A stretch of DNA of 64,000 nt from Niveibacterium terrae (GCF_048213115.1 NZ_CP172404.1:1922001-1986000); one strand, 5' to 3'. Counted from the first letter of the stretch, positions 1 to 8,952 are shown. A program made the numbers and translations. The notes: a model not told the origin generated them from the sequence alone.

Positions 1-852
1 AAGGACGTCAAGGCCTTTGACATCTTTGATGCGAAAACTGGCGCCTATCTGTCGAGCTTCTATCTGGACCTCTATCCGCGCGATGGCAAGTACAAGCACG
101 CCGCGGCCTTCTCGGTGCGCAGCGCGAGCCGTGCGCTCGATCGCACGCCGGTCAGCACGCTGGTCACGAACTTCTCGCGCGAAGGTTTCAGCCAGGATCA
201 GCTCGAGACGCTGTTCCACGAGTTCGGCCACATCCTGCACGGCGTGCTGTCGCGAACCCGCTACGGCATGCTCGCCGGCACTTCGGTGCGCCAGGATTTC
301 GTCGAAGCGCCTTCGCAGATGTACGAGGAATGGGCGCGTCGCCCTGAGTCGCTCAAGCGCTTCTCGGCGGTCTGCCCGAGCTGCAAACCGATCGACTCCG
401 GCCTGATCGCGCGGATGGAGCAGGCGCGCAAGTTCGGTCAGGGCATCCAGTTCGCTCGCCAGTGGGTCTATGCGAGCTACGACATGAAGCTGACGACCCA
501 GCCGTCCGGAGATCCGCTCGCCGACTGGCGGGCGATCGAGGAGAAGAGCCGGATGGGCTATGTCGAGGACACGATGTTCCCGGCCAGCTTCGGACACCTT
601 GTGGGCGGCTATGGCGCCGGTTACTACGGCTACATGTGGTCGCTGGTGATGGCGATGGACATGGTCTCGGCCTGGGGCGATGACGTGATGAACCCCGAGA
701 TCGGCGCGCGCTATCGCCGTCTGGTTCTCGAGCGCGGCGGCGAAGTGCCGGCCCAGAAGATCGTCGAGGAATTCCTCGGCCGCAAGAGCGACTCGCGCGC
801 CTTCTTTGACGAGATCACCGGCCAGCGCGGTGCAGCAAAGAAGGGGCTCTGA
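1..852 (+). CDS. prlC: M3-family zinc oligopeptidase, C-terminal part
   Basis: The reading frame is open from base 1, so the start lies upstream of the window; 283 C-terminal residues are visible. The thermolysin-type zinc motif HEFGH (bases 217-231) is followed about 25 residues later by a FVEAPSQ segment, which supplies the third zinc ligand in M3 peptidases (thimet oligopeptidase / oligopeptidase A / Dcp). Such enzymes are soluble endopeptidases that degrade short peptides, including signal-peptide fragments, in the cytoplasm. The stop is one base before the start of the M61 peptidase, so the two genes are probably co-transcribed. The choice between oligopeptidase A (PrlC) and the related Dcp cannot be settled without the N-terminal half. 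Confidence 0.85.
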   Translation, partial: KDVKAFDIFDAKTGAYLSSFYLDLYPRDGKYKHAAAFSVRSASRALDRTPVSTLVTNFSREGFSQDQLETLFHEFGHILHGVLSRTRYGMLAGTSVRQDFVEAPSQMYEEWARRPESLKRFSAVCPSCKPIDSGLIARMEQARKFGQGIQFARQWVYASYDMKLTTQPSGDPLADWRAIEEKSRMGYVEDTMFPASFGHLVGGYGAGYYGYMWSLVMAMDMVSAWGDDVMNPEIGARYRRLVLERGGEVPAQKIVEEFLGRKSDSRAFFDEITGQRGAAKKGL

Positions 853-853
853 G

Positions 854-2626
854 ATGGCGGCACTGCACTACACGATCCGCCCGGTCGATCCGGCGGCCCA
901 CCTGTTCGAGGTCGAACTCGAACTGGACGCACCGCAGTCCGGCATGCGCTTTTCGCTGCCGGTCTGGATTCCGGGCAGCTACATGATCCGCGAGTTCGCG
1001 CGCAACATCGTCTGGCTGCGCGCCGAAGCGGATGGCACGAGCGTCCCCATCGCGAAGACTGACAAACACCGCTGGCAGCTGGGCAAGCTGCCCGCCGGCG
1101 CGTCCAGCCTGAAGATCAGCTATGCGGTCTATGCCTGGGATCTGTCGGTGCGCTGCGCTCACCTCGACCGCAGCCACGGTTTCTTCAACGGCACCCAGGT
1201 CTTCATCGCCGTTGAAGGGCGCGAACATCAGCCGCACCGGGTCACGATCGATGCGCCGAGCGATCCGGCGCTGAGCGACTGGATCGTCGCGACCGCTCTG
1301 CCCGAAGCCGGCGCCCCGCGGCACGGCTTCGGCGACTACGAGGCCGCCAGCTACGACGAGCTGATCGACCATCCGGTCGAGATGGGGCGGCTGACCCGCT
1401 TCGAATTCCAGGTCCGCGGCGTGCCGCACGAGTTCTTCATCAACGGTGCGCACGACTGCGACACCGCAAGGCTCGCCGTCGATCTCGAAAAGGCCTGCAC
1501 GGAGCAGTGCGCGCTGTTCGGCGACGCGCCTCCGCCCTTCGCGCGCTATGTCTTCCTGACCACGGTGATCGGCGAAGGCCACGGCGGGCTGGAACATCGC
1601 GCTTCGACCGCGCTGCTCGCGTCGCGGAACGATCTTCCGTGGCGCGGCATGAAGAAGCCGAGCGAGGGCTACATCGGCTTTCTGGGCCTGTGCAGTCACG
1701 AGTATCTGCACTCGTGGAACGTCAAGCGGATCAAGCCCGCGGCTTTCAAACCCTACGACCTGGCGCAGGAAAACTACACGAAGCTGCTGTGGCTGTTCGA
1801 GGGCTTCACTTCGTATTACGACGATCTGGCGCTGGTGCGCGCGGGACTGATCTCGCCGGACGAGTATCTGAAGATCGTCGCGAAGACCGTCAATGGGGTG
1901 CGCCGCGCCGCCGGTCGCAAAGTGCAGTCGCTGACCGAGTCCTCTTTCGACGCGTGGATCAAGTACTACCGCCAGGACGAGAACTCGCCGAACGCGATCG
2001 TCAGCTATTACACGAAGGGTGCTCTGGTCGCGCTGTGCCTCGACCTCGCGCTGCGCGAGAAGAGCGGTGGCGAGCGTTCGCTCGACGACGTGATGCGCCA
2101 TCTGTGGGCGCAGCGCGGCGAGGATTCCGCCGGCGTCGCCGAGGACGAGATGCCGGAGATCATCCGCGCCGCGACCGGCATCGATCTGGGCCGCCTCGTG
2201 CATGCGCTGACCGAGGGCTGCGAAGAGTTGCCGCTGCAGAAGGTCTTGCACGGCGTCGGTGTCGAGCTCGCCTGGGATGCCGAGAGCGAAGCGCCGGTGC
2301 TCGGCGCGAAAACGGCGGCTGACGGCGATCAGCTGCGTCTCGTCAATGTCTATCCGGACGGTCCCGCCCACCGCGCGGGGCTTTCGGCCGGAGACACGCT
2401 GATCGCGCTTGACGGACTCAGAATCAGCGCCTCCCGGCTCGACGGGCTGCTCGCCCGTCACGCCGCCGGCGATGTGCTGAAAGTCCACGCCTTCCGTCGC
2501 GACGAGCTGATCGAGACCGAGCTGGTTCTCGCCGAGCCCGAAGCGATCAAGGCGAAGCTCAGCCTCGCCGCGCGTGCCTCGGCTCCGGTGAGGGCGCGGC
2601 GCAACGCCTGGCTGGGGCAGAGCTGA
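854..2626 (+). CDS. M61 family peptidase with C-terminal PDZ domain
   Basis: 590 residues from the ATG one base after the M3 peptidase stop; an earlier in-frame start would overlap that gene. The N-terminal half has the beta-sandwich start typical of M61 glycyl aminopeptidases (YTIRPVDPAAHLFEVELEL). The catalytic zinc site HEYLH begins near residue 282 and is followed by WNVKRIKP, a hallmark of the family. A PDZ domain occupies roughly residues 480-570 (YPDGPAHRAGLSAGDTLIALDG). M61 enzymes are zinc metallo-aminopeptidases; cellular substrates in bacteria are poorly known. No signal peptide is evident. Position directly behind the M3 peptidase suggests a peptide-degrading operon. Transcription probably ends at the hairpin at 2645-2676. 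Confidence 0.9.
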   Translation: MAALHYTIRPVDPAAHLFEVELELDAPQSGMRFSLPVWIPGSYMIREFARNIVWLRAEADGTSVPIAKTDKHRWQLGKLPAGASSLKISYAVYAWDLSVRCAHLDRSHGFFNGTQVFIAVEGREHQPHRVTIDAPSDPALSDWIVATALPEAGAPRHGFGDYEAASYDELIDHPVEMGRLTRFEFQVRGVPHEFFINGAHDCDTARLAVDLEKACTEQCALFGDAPPPFARYVFLTTVIGEGHGGLEHRASTALLASRNDLPWRGMKKPSEGYIGFLGLCSHEYLHSWNVKRIKPAAFKPYDLAQENYTKLLWLFEGFTSYYDDLALVRAGLISPDEYLKIVAKTVNGVRRAAGRKVQSLTESSFDAWIKYYRQDENSPNAIVSYYTKGALVALCLDLALREKSGGERSLDDVMRHLWAQRGEDSAGVAEDEMPEIIRAATGIDLGRLVHALTEGCEELPLQKVLHGVGVELAWDAESEAPVLGAKTAADGDQLRLVNVYPDGPAHRAGLSAGDTLIALDGLRISASRLDGLLARHAAGDVLKVHAFRRDELIETELVLAEPEAIKAKLSLAARASAPVRARRNAWLGQS

Positions 2627-2644
2627 TACAAGGCTCCCGCCCAT

Positions 2645-2676
2645 AAAAAAAGCCGCTGGAGTTCAGCGGCTTTTTT
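2645..2676. terminator. Bidirectional Rho-independent terminator
   Basis: A perfect stem AGCCGCTG / CAGCGGCT with a short loop is flanked by an A-run on the left and a T-run on the right. It therefore works as a terminator in both directions, between the convergent M61 peptidase and bamD genes. Confidence 0.9.
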
Positions 2677-2691
2677 CTGCGCGTGGGCTGC

Positions 2692-3510
2692 TCACCAGAG
2701 CTTCCACCAGGCCCTTTTCTCGGGCGTGACTTCGGCGAGGAAGACGCTCTTCGGGTAGTTCTGGATCAGGACCCGGCGCGCATCGCTGGCCAGATCGTTC
2801 ATGCCCATCTTGCTGTAGCTCGAATAGAGGATAGCCAGCGCTTCCTCGGAGGCGGGCGACTGCGGGAAGCGGCGCAGCGTGACTTGGGCGCGGTTCGCGG
2901 CGGCCAGATGGGCTCCACGGTTCTGGTAATAGCGTGCGACGTAAATCTGGTACTGGGCCAGAGAATTGATCAGATAGCTCATCCTGATCTTCGAATCCTC
3001 GGCGTAGCGACTGTTCGGGAAGCGGGTCACCAGTTCCTTGAACGCGTCGTAGGAGTCCTGAACCGCTTTCGGGTCGCGCTCGCGGATGTCCTGCCGCGAA
3101 ATCAGCGAGAACAGGCCCTGATCCTCGTTGAAGTTGATCAGCCCCTTCAGGTAGTAGGCGTAATCGACGTTGGGGTGGTTCGGGTGCATCTTGACGAAGC
3201 GTTCGATTGCGGCCAGCGACGAGGCAGGGTCTCCGCCCTTGTAGTATGCGTAGGCAATCTCGAGCTGGGCTTGCTGCGCATAGCGACCGTAGGGGAACTT
3301 CGCTTCGAGCTTCTCGAAGGTCTTCGCCGCGCTGTCGTACATCGCGTTGTCGAGCTTGTCTTTCGCGTCGGCGTAGATCTCTTCGGCTGTTCGCTTGTCT
3401 ATTCCTTCGTCCTTGTCGGTCGAAAACCAGGAACCTAGCGTCGAACAGGCGCTGAGCGTGCTCAGCAGGACAAGGGTTGCGGCTAAACTACGCGCTCGCA
3501 AAATCGGCAT
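2692..3510 (-). CDS. bamD: Outer membrane assembly lipoprotein BamD (ComL)
   Basis: 272 residues. An N-terminal lipoprotein signal ends at a lipobox (LSAC, around residues 19-22), so the protein is anchored in the inner leaflet of the outer membrane. The rest is a string of TPR-like helices (AAKTFEKLEAKFPYGRYAQQAQLEIAY, then YYKGGDPASSLAAIERFVKMHPNHPNVDYAYYLKGL) characteristic of BamD, the essential partner of BamA in folding beta-barrel proteins. The length fits the family. The ATG at 3510 was chosen because it directly precedes the signal peptide; the frame stays open upstream but without signal-like sequence. The gene diverges from rluD with only 25 bases between start codons, the arrangement usual in beta- and gammaproteobacteria. 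Confidence 0.95.
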   Translation of the reverse strand: MPILRARSLAATLVLLSTLSACSTLGSWFSTDKDEGIDKRTAEEIYADAKDKLDNAMYDSAAKTFEKLEAKFPYGRYAQQAQLEIAYAYYKGGDPASSLAAIERFVKMHPNHPNVDYAYYLKGLINFNEDQGLFSLISRQDIRERDPKAVQDSYDAFKELVTRFPNSRYAEDSKIRMSYLINSLAQYQIYVARYYQNRGAHLAAANRAQVTLRRFPQSPASEEALAILYSSYSKMGMNDLASDARRVLIQNYPKSVFLAEVTPEKRAWWKLW

Positions 3511-3535
3511 CAAGGCACCCGTGGCAGGACAAAGC

Positions 3536-4471
3536 GTGAAGTATAACGGAAGCTCTCCCTCTGGCTTGGAATACAGACAGGTTCCTCTCGAACATGGCGG
3601 GCTCAGGCTGGACCAGTCGCTGGCCCAATTGTTTCCGGAGCATTCCCGAAACCGTCTCCAGACCTGGATCAGGGAGGGGCGAGTCAGCGTGGACGAAAAG
3701 CTCGTCGACGACCCGAAACGCAAGCTGCACGGCGGCGAAAAGCTTGCTGTCGAGCTCGTCGAGGCGCCCTCCGATCGTGCCGAAGAGGCTGAGGATATCC
3801 CGCTGACCATCCTCTATGAGGATATGGACATCATTGTGATCGACAAGCCGGCCGGCCTCGTCGTCCATCCGGGGAGCGGCAACTGGAGTGGCACTTTGCT
3901 CAACGCGCTGCTCCACCACTGCCCGAGTTCGGCGGCTCTGCCCCGCGCCGGCATCGTCCACCGTCTCGACAAGGACACCAGCGGCCTGCTGGTCGTCGCG
4001 AAAAATGAAGTCGCGCAGACCGATCTGGTGCGCCAGCTCCAGGCGCGCACGGTCAAGCGCCAATACTATGCGCTGGCGCGCGGCAGCCTCAGGCAGGGCA
4101 TGCTTGTCGATGCGCCGATCGGCCGCCACCCGACCCAGAGGATCAAGATGGCCGTGCATTCGGGCGGACGCGAGGCGCGGACCCAGGTGCGCGTCTGCGA
4201 GCGTTTCGAGCGCTGCACTCTGGTCGAGTGCAGCCTGGAGACTGGCCGCACCCACCAGATCCGGGTTCATATGGCGCACCTGGGCCACCCGCTGGTCGGC
4301 GATGCGGTCTATGGCGGCAATCGCGGCGAGCCGGTCTTTCACCGCCAGGCGCTGCACGCGTGGCGGCTGGGTCTGATCCATCCGCGCACGGGCGAGGCTA
4401 TGCACTGGGAGTCAGCGCTGCCCGAGGACTTCGCCGCGCTTCTGGCCGGCCTGAGAGGAGAGACGCGATGA
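3536..4471 (+). CDS. rluD: 23S rRNA pseudouridine synthase RluD
   Basis: 311 residues from the GTG at 3536. An S4 RNA-binding domain lies at about residues 15-75 (LRLDQSLAQLFPEHSRNRLQTWIREGRV). The RluA-family catalytic motif HRLDKDTSG contains the nucleophilic Asp near residue 145, and the conserved LETGRTHQIRVHMAHLGHP block follows. RluD converts U1911, U1915 and U1917 of helix 69 in 23S rRNA to pseudouridine, aiding ribosome assembly. The start is uncertain: GTG 3536 has a weak AGGAC upstream, and longer in-frame starts would run into the divergent bamD. The stop overlaps the ATG of pgeF (ATGA), indicating translational coupling. Confidence 0.93.
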   Translation: MKYNGSSPSGLEYRQVPLEHGGLRLDQSLAQLFPEHSRNRLQTWIREGRVSVDEKLVDDPKRKLHGGEKLAVELVEAPSDRAEEAEDIPLTILYEDMDIIVIDKPAGLVVHPGSGNWSGTLLNALLHHCPSSAALPRAGIVHRLDKDTSGLLVVAKNEVAQTDLVRQLQARTVKRQYYALARGSLRQGMLVDAPIGRHPTQRIKMAVHSGGREARTQVRVCERFERCTLVECSLETGRTHQIRVHMAHLGHPLVGDAVYGGNRGEPVFHRQALHAWRLGLIHPRTGEAMHWESALPEDFAALLAGLRGETR

Positions 4472-5208
4472 AGAGCGGGTTCGTATTCCCTGAGTGGGCC
4501 GCTCCGGCCAATGTCCGTGCGCTTTTCACGACCCGGATCGGCGGGCACAGCCTGCCGCCCTATGCGGGCCTCAATCTGGGCGACCACGTCGGGGACGATG
4601 CCGACACGGTCGCGCGCAATCGGATGAGCCTCGCCGAGCAGCTTCCCGCCTCGCCTTGCTGGCTCAAACAGGTGCACGGCACCCGTGTCGTCGCGGCGTC
4701 CAGCCCCGCCGGCGAGGAGGCCGATGCATCGGTTTCGCGCTCGGCGGGTGAAGTCTGCGTCGTCATGGTCGCCGACTGCCTGCCCGTGCTCTTCTGCGAC
4801 CGCTCGGGCACGGTCGTTGCGGCCGCTCATGCCGGTTGGCGCGGACTTGCGGCCGGAGTGCTGGACCGGACTCTGCAAGCGATGGCCTGCCCGCCGCAGG
4901 ACGTGCTGGCCTGGATGGGGCCGGCGATCGGTCCCGAAGCCTTCGAAGTCGGACCCGAAGTGCGCGAAGCTTTCCTTGCGGATTCCCCTCTCGCTCAGCA
5001 GGCTTTTTGTGCTGGACAAGGGGATCGCTGGTACGCGGACATCTTCGCGCTGGCGCGTCTGCGGCTGGAGAAGCTGGGTCTCGCGCCCGCAGCGATCAGC
5101 GGCGGCGGGGTTTCGACGGTGGCCGACCCGAGCCGCTTTTACTCCTATCGCCGCGAGCGTGTGACCGGAAGGATGGCGGCTTTGATCTGGCTCGCCTCTT
5201 CGCGCTGA
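4468..5208 (+). CDS. pgeF: Polyphenol oxidase/laccase-domain protein PgeF (YfiH)
   Basis: 246 residues of the DUF152/YfiH family. Conserved metal-binding and catalytic features are visible: WLKQVHGT (His), VMVADCLPVLF (Cys) and AAAHAGWRGL (His), followed by GPAIGPEAFEVG. The E. coli homologue removes mis-incorporated L-Ser-containing UDP-MurNAc precursors (peptidoglycan editing) and related proteins show purine nucleoside or multicopper-like activity in vitro. The ATG overlaps the rluD stop by four bases, and the rluD-pgeF pairing is widespread. The ribosome binding site is AGGAGAGA inside the end of rluD. Confidence 0.93.
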   Translation: MKSGFVFPEWAAPANVRALFTTRIGGHSLPPYAGLNLGDHVGDDADTVARNRMSLAEQLPASPCWLKQVHGTRVVAASSPAGEEADASVSRSAGEVCVVMVADCLPVLFCDRSGTVVAAAHAGWRGLAAGVLDRTLQAMACPPQDVLAWMGPAIGPEAFEVGPEVREAFLADSPLAQQAFCAGQGDRWYADIFALARLRLEKLGLAPAAISGGGVSTVADPSRFYSYRRERVTGRMAALIWLASSR

Positions 5209-5277
5209 GCGCCTTTCGCGAGCGTGTTTCCTCTGCTGTACTCAGCTGCGCGACCGGCACGCGTTCAGGGGGGGAAG

Positions 5278-5685
5278 ATGGCCAGGGCGGACAGACTGAT
5301 CAAGAAGTACCCGAATCGCCGGCTCTACGACACGCGGACGAGCGCCTATGTGACGCTCGCCGACATCGAGGCGCTGGTGGTCAAACGCGAGGATTTCGTG
5401 GTCACGGACGCCCGAAGCGGTGAGGATCTGACCCGCGCGACCTTGCTCCAGATCGTGCTCGACGAGCAGATGGGGACCCTGACCCGCTTTCCGTCCGATC
5501 TGCTCGCGCAGATGATCCGCTCGCACAGCCGGGTTGTGCGATCGCATCCGAACGATGAGTCCGCCGCCTCGGTCCGCGACGAGCAGGGCGGCCGTGCGGA
5601 AGAGGGCGATCCGGCGCTCTCCGGTTACCCCTTCGTGCACTCGGGCTCTGTCGGCGCCCGGGCGAGGGGCCGGAGCTCGAAGTAG
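5278..5685 (+). CDS. Short PhaR-like polyhydroxyalkanoate synthesis regulator
   Basis: 135 residues starting at an ATG with a strong GGGGGGAAG Shine-Dalgarno; a longer frame back to 5224 has no such site. The N-terminal ~65 residues match the PHB/PHA accumulation regulator DNA-binding domain (LIKKYPNRRLYDTRTSAYVT, then SGEDLTRATLLQIVLDEQ). The usual second domain of PhaR (FYG...MQ...YLE type), which in full-length proteins of about 180 residues binds PHA granules, is missing; residues 90-135 are a polar, low-complexity tail. It probably binds DNA, but granule sensing is doubtful. No PHA synthase or depolymerase gene lies in the window, so the target is unknown. Confidence 0.75.
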   Translation: MARADRLIKKYPNRRLYDTRTSAYVTLADIEALVVKREDFVVTDARSGEDLTRATLLQIVLDEQMGTLTRFPSDLLAQMIRSHSRVVRSHPNDESAASVRDEQGGRAEEGDPALSGYPFVHSGSVGARARGRSSK

Positions 5686-5688
5686 AAT
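5683..5688 (+). promoter_or_regulatory. Possible -10 element for rimO
   Basis: TAGAAT overlaps the stop codon of the PhaR-like gene about 70 bases before rimO. It resembles a sigma-70 -10 box, but no good -35 box is found at the right distance, so this is tentative. Confidence 0.25.
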
Positions 5689-5757
5689 GGCGGTGTTTCC
5701 GGATCCGCCCGGCGCTTTTGTCGCGGGCGTATCCCCGTTCCCCGATACAGGATAAAG

Positions 5758-7104
5758 ATGACGCAAAGCTCCAACTCCACGCCGACCGTAGGATTCGTTT
5801 CGCTTGGCTGCCCCAAGGCCGGGTCCGACGCCGAACTGATCCTGACCCGACTGCGCTCCGAAGGCTACGAGATCTCCGGCTCCTATCAGGGGTCGGATCT
5901 CGTCATCGTCAACACCTGCGGTTTCATCGACGCCGCGGTCGAAGAGTCGCTCTCGGCGATCGGCGAGGCGCTCGCCGAAAACGGTCGGGTCATCGTGACC
6001 GGCTGCCTGGGCGCGAAGAAGGATTCCTCCGGGCACGGGATCGTCGAGTCCGTGCACCCGAAAGTGCTGGCCGTGACCGGTCCCCATGCGACCGAGGAAG
6101 TGATGGACGCCGTCCACGCTCATCTGCCCAAGCCGCACGACCCCTTCATCGATCTGCTGCCGCCCCAGGGCGTGCGGCTGACCCCCGATCACTTCGCCTA
6201 TCTGAAGATCTCGGAAGGCTGTAATCACCGCTGCAGCTTCTGCATCATCCCGTCGCTCCGCGGCGACCTCGTCTCGCGCCCGATCGGCGAGGTGATGCGC
6301 GAAGCCGAGGCGCTGGTCGATTCCGGCGTCAAGGAGATCCTGGTGATCTCCCAGGACACCAGCGCCTACGGCGTCGATGTCAAATACCGGACCGGTTTCT
6401 GGGGCGGACGCCCGGTCAAGACCAAGTTCTACGACCTGTGCAACGCGCTCGGTGAGCTGGGGGTCTGGATCCGGCTGCACTACGTCTATCCCTACCCGAA
6501 TGTCGATGAAGTGCTGCCGCTGATGGCCGACGGCAAGATCCTGCCCTATCTCGATGTTCCGTTCCAGCATGCGAACCCGCGGATCCTGAAGGCGATGAAG
6601 AGGCCGGGAGATGCCGAGAACACGCTCGCGCGGATCCGCCGCTGGCGCGACGCGGTGCCGGACCTGACGATCCGCTCGACCTTCATCGCCGGCTTCCCCG
6701 GCGAGACCGAAGAGGATTTCGAGGAACTGCTCGGCTGGCTCTCCGAAGCCCAGCTCGACCGGGTCGGCTGCTTTGCGTACTCGCCGGTCGAAGGCGCTGC
6801 CGCGAACGCGCTGCCCGGTCTTCCGCCCGAGGAGATCCGCGAGGACCGGAAGATCCGCCTGATGGAGCATCAGGAGGACATCTCGACGCAGAGGCTGGAA
6901 CGCCTGCTCGACCGTGAGATCACGGTGCTCGTCGACGACGTCGACGAGGAGGGCGCGGTCGCGCGCTCGATGGGCGATGCGCCCGAGATCGACGGTCTGG
7001 TGCTGATCCCCGACGGCGAAGGGCTGGAAGTCGGCGAGTTCGCGAAAGTGCGTGTCGTCGATGTCGATGTGCACGATCTGTACGCGGTTCCGGTCGAATC
7101 ATGA
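5758..7104 (+). CDS. rimO: Ribosomal protein uS12 methylthiotransferase RimO
   Basis: 448 residues, the normal length. Domains in order: N-terminal UPF0004 domain with three cluster cysteines (SLGCPKAGSD, NTCGFIDAA, TGCLGAKK), radical SAM domain with CxxxCxxC at residues 155-162 (CNHRCSFC), and a C-terminal TRAM domain. RimO is a two-cluster radical SAM enzyme that methylthiolates an Asp of ribosomal protein uS12 (Asp88 in E. coli). The GCPKAGSDAE segment differs slightly from the common GCPKNLVDSE; the distinction from MiaB rests on this and on the CIIPSLRG motif. The stop overlaps the ATG of the downstream FAD-linked oxidase by four bases. Confidence 0.93.
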   Translation: MTQSSNSTPTVGFVSLGCPKAGSDAELILTRLRSEGYEISGSYQGSDLVIVNTCGFIDAAVEESLSAIGEALAENGRVIVTGCLGAKKDSSGHGIVESVHPKVLAVTGPHATEEVMDAVHAHLPKPHDPFIDLLPPQGVRLTPDHFAYLKISEGCNHRCSFCIIPSLRGDLVSRPIGEVMREAEALVDSGVKEILVISQDTSAYGVDVKYRTGFWGGRPVKTKFYDLCNALGELGVWIRLHYVYPYPNVDEVLPLMADGKILPYLDVPFQHANPRILKAMKRPGDAENTLARIRRWRDAVPDLTIRSTFIAGFPGETEEDFEELLGWLSEAQLDRVGCFAYSPVEGAAANALPGLPPEEIREDRKIRLMEHQEDISTQRLERLLDREITVLVDDVDEEGAVARSMGDAPEIDGLVLIPDGEGLEVGEFAKVRVVDVDVHDLYAVPVES

Positions 7105-8501
7105 ACGATCTTCTCGCCGCCCTTTCTTCGATCGTCGGCGAGGCGAACGTGCTCCGCTCGACTGAGCAGTGCGCGCCCTATCTGAACGACTGGCGGGGGC
7201 GTTATCACGGCCGCTGTCTCGCCGTCGTCAAACCCGCATCGACCGCGCAAGTCGCGGCCGTCGTCAAGGCCTGCGCGGCCGCCTCCGTACCCATCGTGCC
7301 CCAGGGCGGGAATACCGGGCACTGCGGCGGCGCGACGCCGGACGCGAGCGGTGCCGAGGTCGTCGTCGCGCTGGGCCGGATGAACCATATTCGCGAAGTC
7401 GACGTCGGCAATTCGACGATCACGGTCGAGGCGGGCTGCACGCTCGCCGCGGTGCAGGATGCGGCCGAGGCGGCGGGACGGCTTTTCCCGCTGTCGCTGG
7501 CGGCCGAAGGCAGCTGCCAGATCGGTGGCAACCTGTCGACGAACGCCGGAGGCGTCCATGTGCTCCGCTACGGCACCGCCCGCGAGCTCGTGCTGGGGCT
7601 CGAAGTCGTGCTCGCCGACGGCGAAGTCTGGAGCAGCCTGCGTGGTCTGAGAAAAGACAATACCGGCTACGATCTGAAGCAGCTCTTCCTCGGCGCCGAA
7701 GGCACCCTGGGTTTGATCACCGCGGCGGTGCTGAAGCTCTTTCCGGCTCCGCGCAGCCGCAGCCTGGCCTGGGTGGCTCTGCCCGATCCCGTCGCCGCGG
7801 TTCAGCTGCTCGGCGACATCCGCGCGGCCGCCGGCGAGCGCCTCAGCGCCTTCGAGCTGATCAGCCGCCAAACCCTTGAGCTGGTGCTGGCCCATTGCGA
7901 AGGCGCCCGCGATCCGCTCGATCAGCCTTCGCCGTGGTACGCGCTGATCGAACTCGCGGACAGCGCGGAGGGGGCCGAGCTGGGCCCGATCTTCGAGAAC
8001 GTGCTCGGCGCCGCGATCGAGATGGAGCTTGCCAGCGATGCGGTGATTGCCTTGAGCGCATCGCAGATCGAGGCGCTGTGGGCCTTGCGCGAGAACGCCG
8101 CCGAAGCCCAGAAACGCGAAGGCGTCAGCATCAAGCACGACATCTCGGTGCCGGTCAGCCGGATTCCGGATTTCCTGGAGCGGGCAGGGGAGGCGCTCGC
8201 GGCGGCCTTCCCGGGTATCCGTATCATCGCTTTCGGTCACGTCGGCGACGGCAATCTGCACTACAACTGCTTCGGGCCGGTCGAGGCGCCCTCGCTGATC
8301 GAGCAGAGCGAGAAGGTCAACCGCATCGTCTACGACATCGTCGCCGCGCTGGACGGCTCGATCTCGGCCGAGCACGGAATCGGTCAGCTCAAGCGCGACG
8401 AGCTGGTCCGCTACAAGAGTCCGCTCGAGATCGAACTGATGCGCAGGATCAAGAAGGCTTTCGACCCTGCCGGGCTGATGAATCCCGGAAAACTGCTGTA
8501 G
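7101..8501 (+). CDS. FAD-linked D-2-hydroxyacid dehydrogenase (GlcD/D2HGDH type)
   Basis: 466 residues. An FAD-binding type 4 (PCMH) domain fills residues ~30-220 (VPQGGNTGHCGGATPD, then GNLSTNAGGVHVLRYGTARELVLGLE, then GAEGTLGLI). The C-terminal FAD-oxidase domain carries the metal/substrate residues HVGDGNLHYN and the late SAEHGIGQLKRDEL segment. These are hallmarks of D-lactate, glycolate (GlcD) and D-2-hydroxyglutarate dehydrogenases, which pass electrons from a D-2-hydroxyacid to the electron-transfer chain. The exact substrate cannot be read from sequence. The ATG overlaps the rimO stop, an association with no obvious functional logic. Confidence 0.85.
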   Translation: MNDLLAALSSIVGEANVLRSTEQCAPYLNDWRGRYHGRCLAVVKPASTAQVAAVVKACAAASVPIVPQGGNTGHCGGATPDASGAEVVVALGRMNHIREVDVGNSTITVEAGCTLAAVQDAAEAAGRLFPLSLAAEGSCQIGGNLSTNAGGVHVLRYGTARELVLGLEVVLADGEVWSSLRGLRKDNTGYDLKQLFLGAEGTLGLITAAVLKLFPAPRSRSLAWVALPDPVAAVQLLGDIRAAAGERLSAFELISRQTLELVLAHCEGARDPLDQPSPWYALIELADSAEGAELGPIFENVLGAAIEMELASDAVIALSASQIEALWALRENAAEAQKREGVSIKHDISVPVSRIPDFLERAGEALAAAFPGIRIIAFGHVGDGNLHYNCFGPVEAPSLIEQSEKVNRIVYDIVAALDGSISAEHGIGQLKRDELVRYKSPLEIELMRRIKKAFDPAGLMNPGKLL

Positions 8502-8567
8502 CGGTATTCCGTCGGCGGGCTCATCGCCTGAAAGGCCGGGTTTTTGCAGGTTTTTCAGAATGGGGGG

Positions 8568-8596
8568 TTGACGGAACCGGGATCTCATTCTATGAT
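8568..8596 (+). promoter_or_regulatory. Sigma-70 promoter of the tRNA cluster
   Basis: TTGACG (8568-8573) and TATGAT (8591-8596) are separated by exactly 17 bases, close to the sigma-70 consensus. The predicted start of transcription is about 12 bases before the first tRNA-Ala gene. Confidence 0.85.
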
Positions 8597-8615
8597 TGCA
8601 CCTCTTCGATGCACC

Positions 8616-8691
<76 letters not shown>

Positions 8692-8722
8692 GTGAGTCGA
8701 AGAGTGGTTAAAAAAGTTCCGG

Positions 8723-8798
8723 GTCCCCATCGTCTAGAGGCCTAGGACATCGCCCTTTCACGGCGGTAACCGGGGTTCGAATCCCCGTGGGGACGCCA
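8723..8798 (+). tRNA. tRNA-Glu (TTC), copy 1
   Basis: 76 bases with encoded CCA; acceptor stem GTCCCCA/TGGGGAC. Anticodon loop CTTTCAC gives TTC. The outermost anticodon-stem pair is T-G rather than the usual C-G. Confidence 0.97.
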
Positions 8799-8844
8799 AG
8801 TTTTTGGCAAGCGCAGAGCGATCTGCATGAAGAGTTTGTAGGTT

Positions 8845-8921
8845 GGAGTGGTAGTTCAGTTGGTTAGAATACCGGCCTGTCACGCCGGGGGTCGCGGGTT
8901 CGAGTCCCGTCCACTCCGCCA
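8845..8921 (+). tRNA. tRNA-Asp (GTC), copy 1
   Basis: 77 bases with encoded CCA; acceptor stem GGAGTGG/CCACTCC. Anticodon loop CTGTCAC gives GTC. Identical in sequence to the second copy at 9161-9237. Confidence 0.97.
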
Positions 8922-8952
8922 ACGGTTTCAGAGGTTGTGGCTTTTTCGGACT

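Noticed and set aside
815..2644. Long open frame on the minus strand opposite the M61 peptidase gene
   Set aside because: High-GC shadow of a convincing gene; rich in Arg, Gln and Asp, no family features or ribosome binding site.
5242..7074. 610-codon minus-strand frame opposite rimO and the PhaR-like gene
   Set aside because: Antisense shadow; the plus-strand genes carry clear motifs, this frame none.
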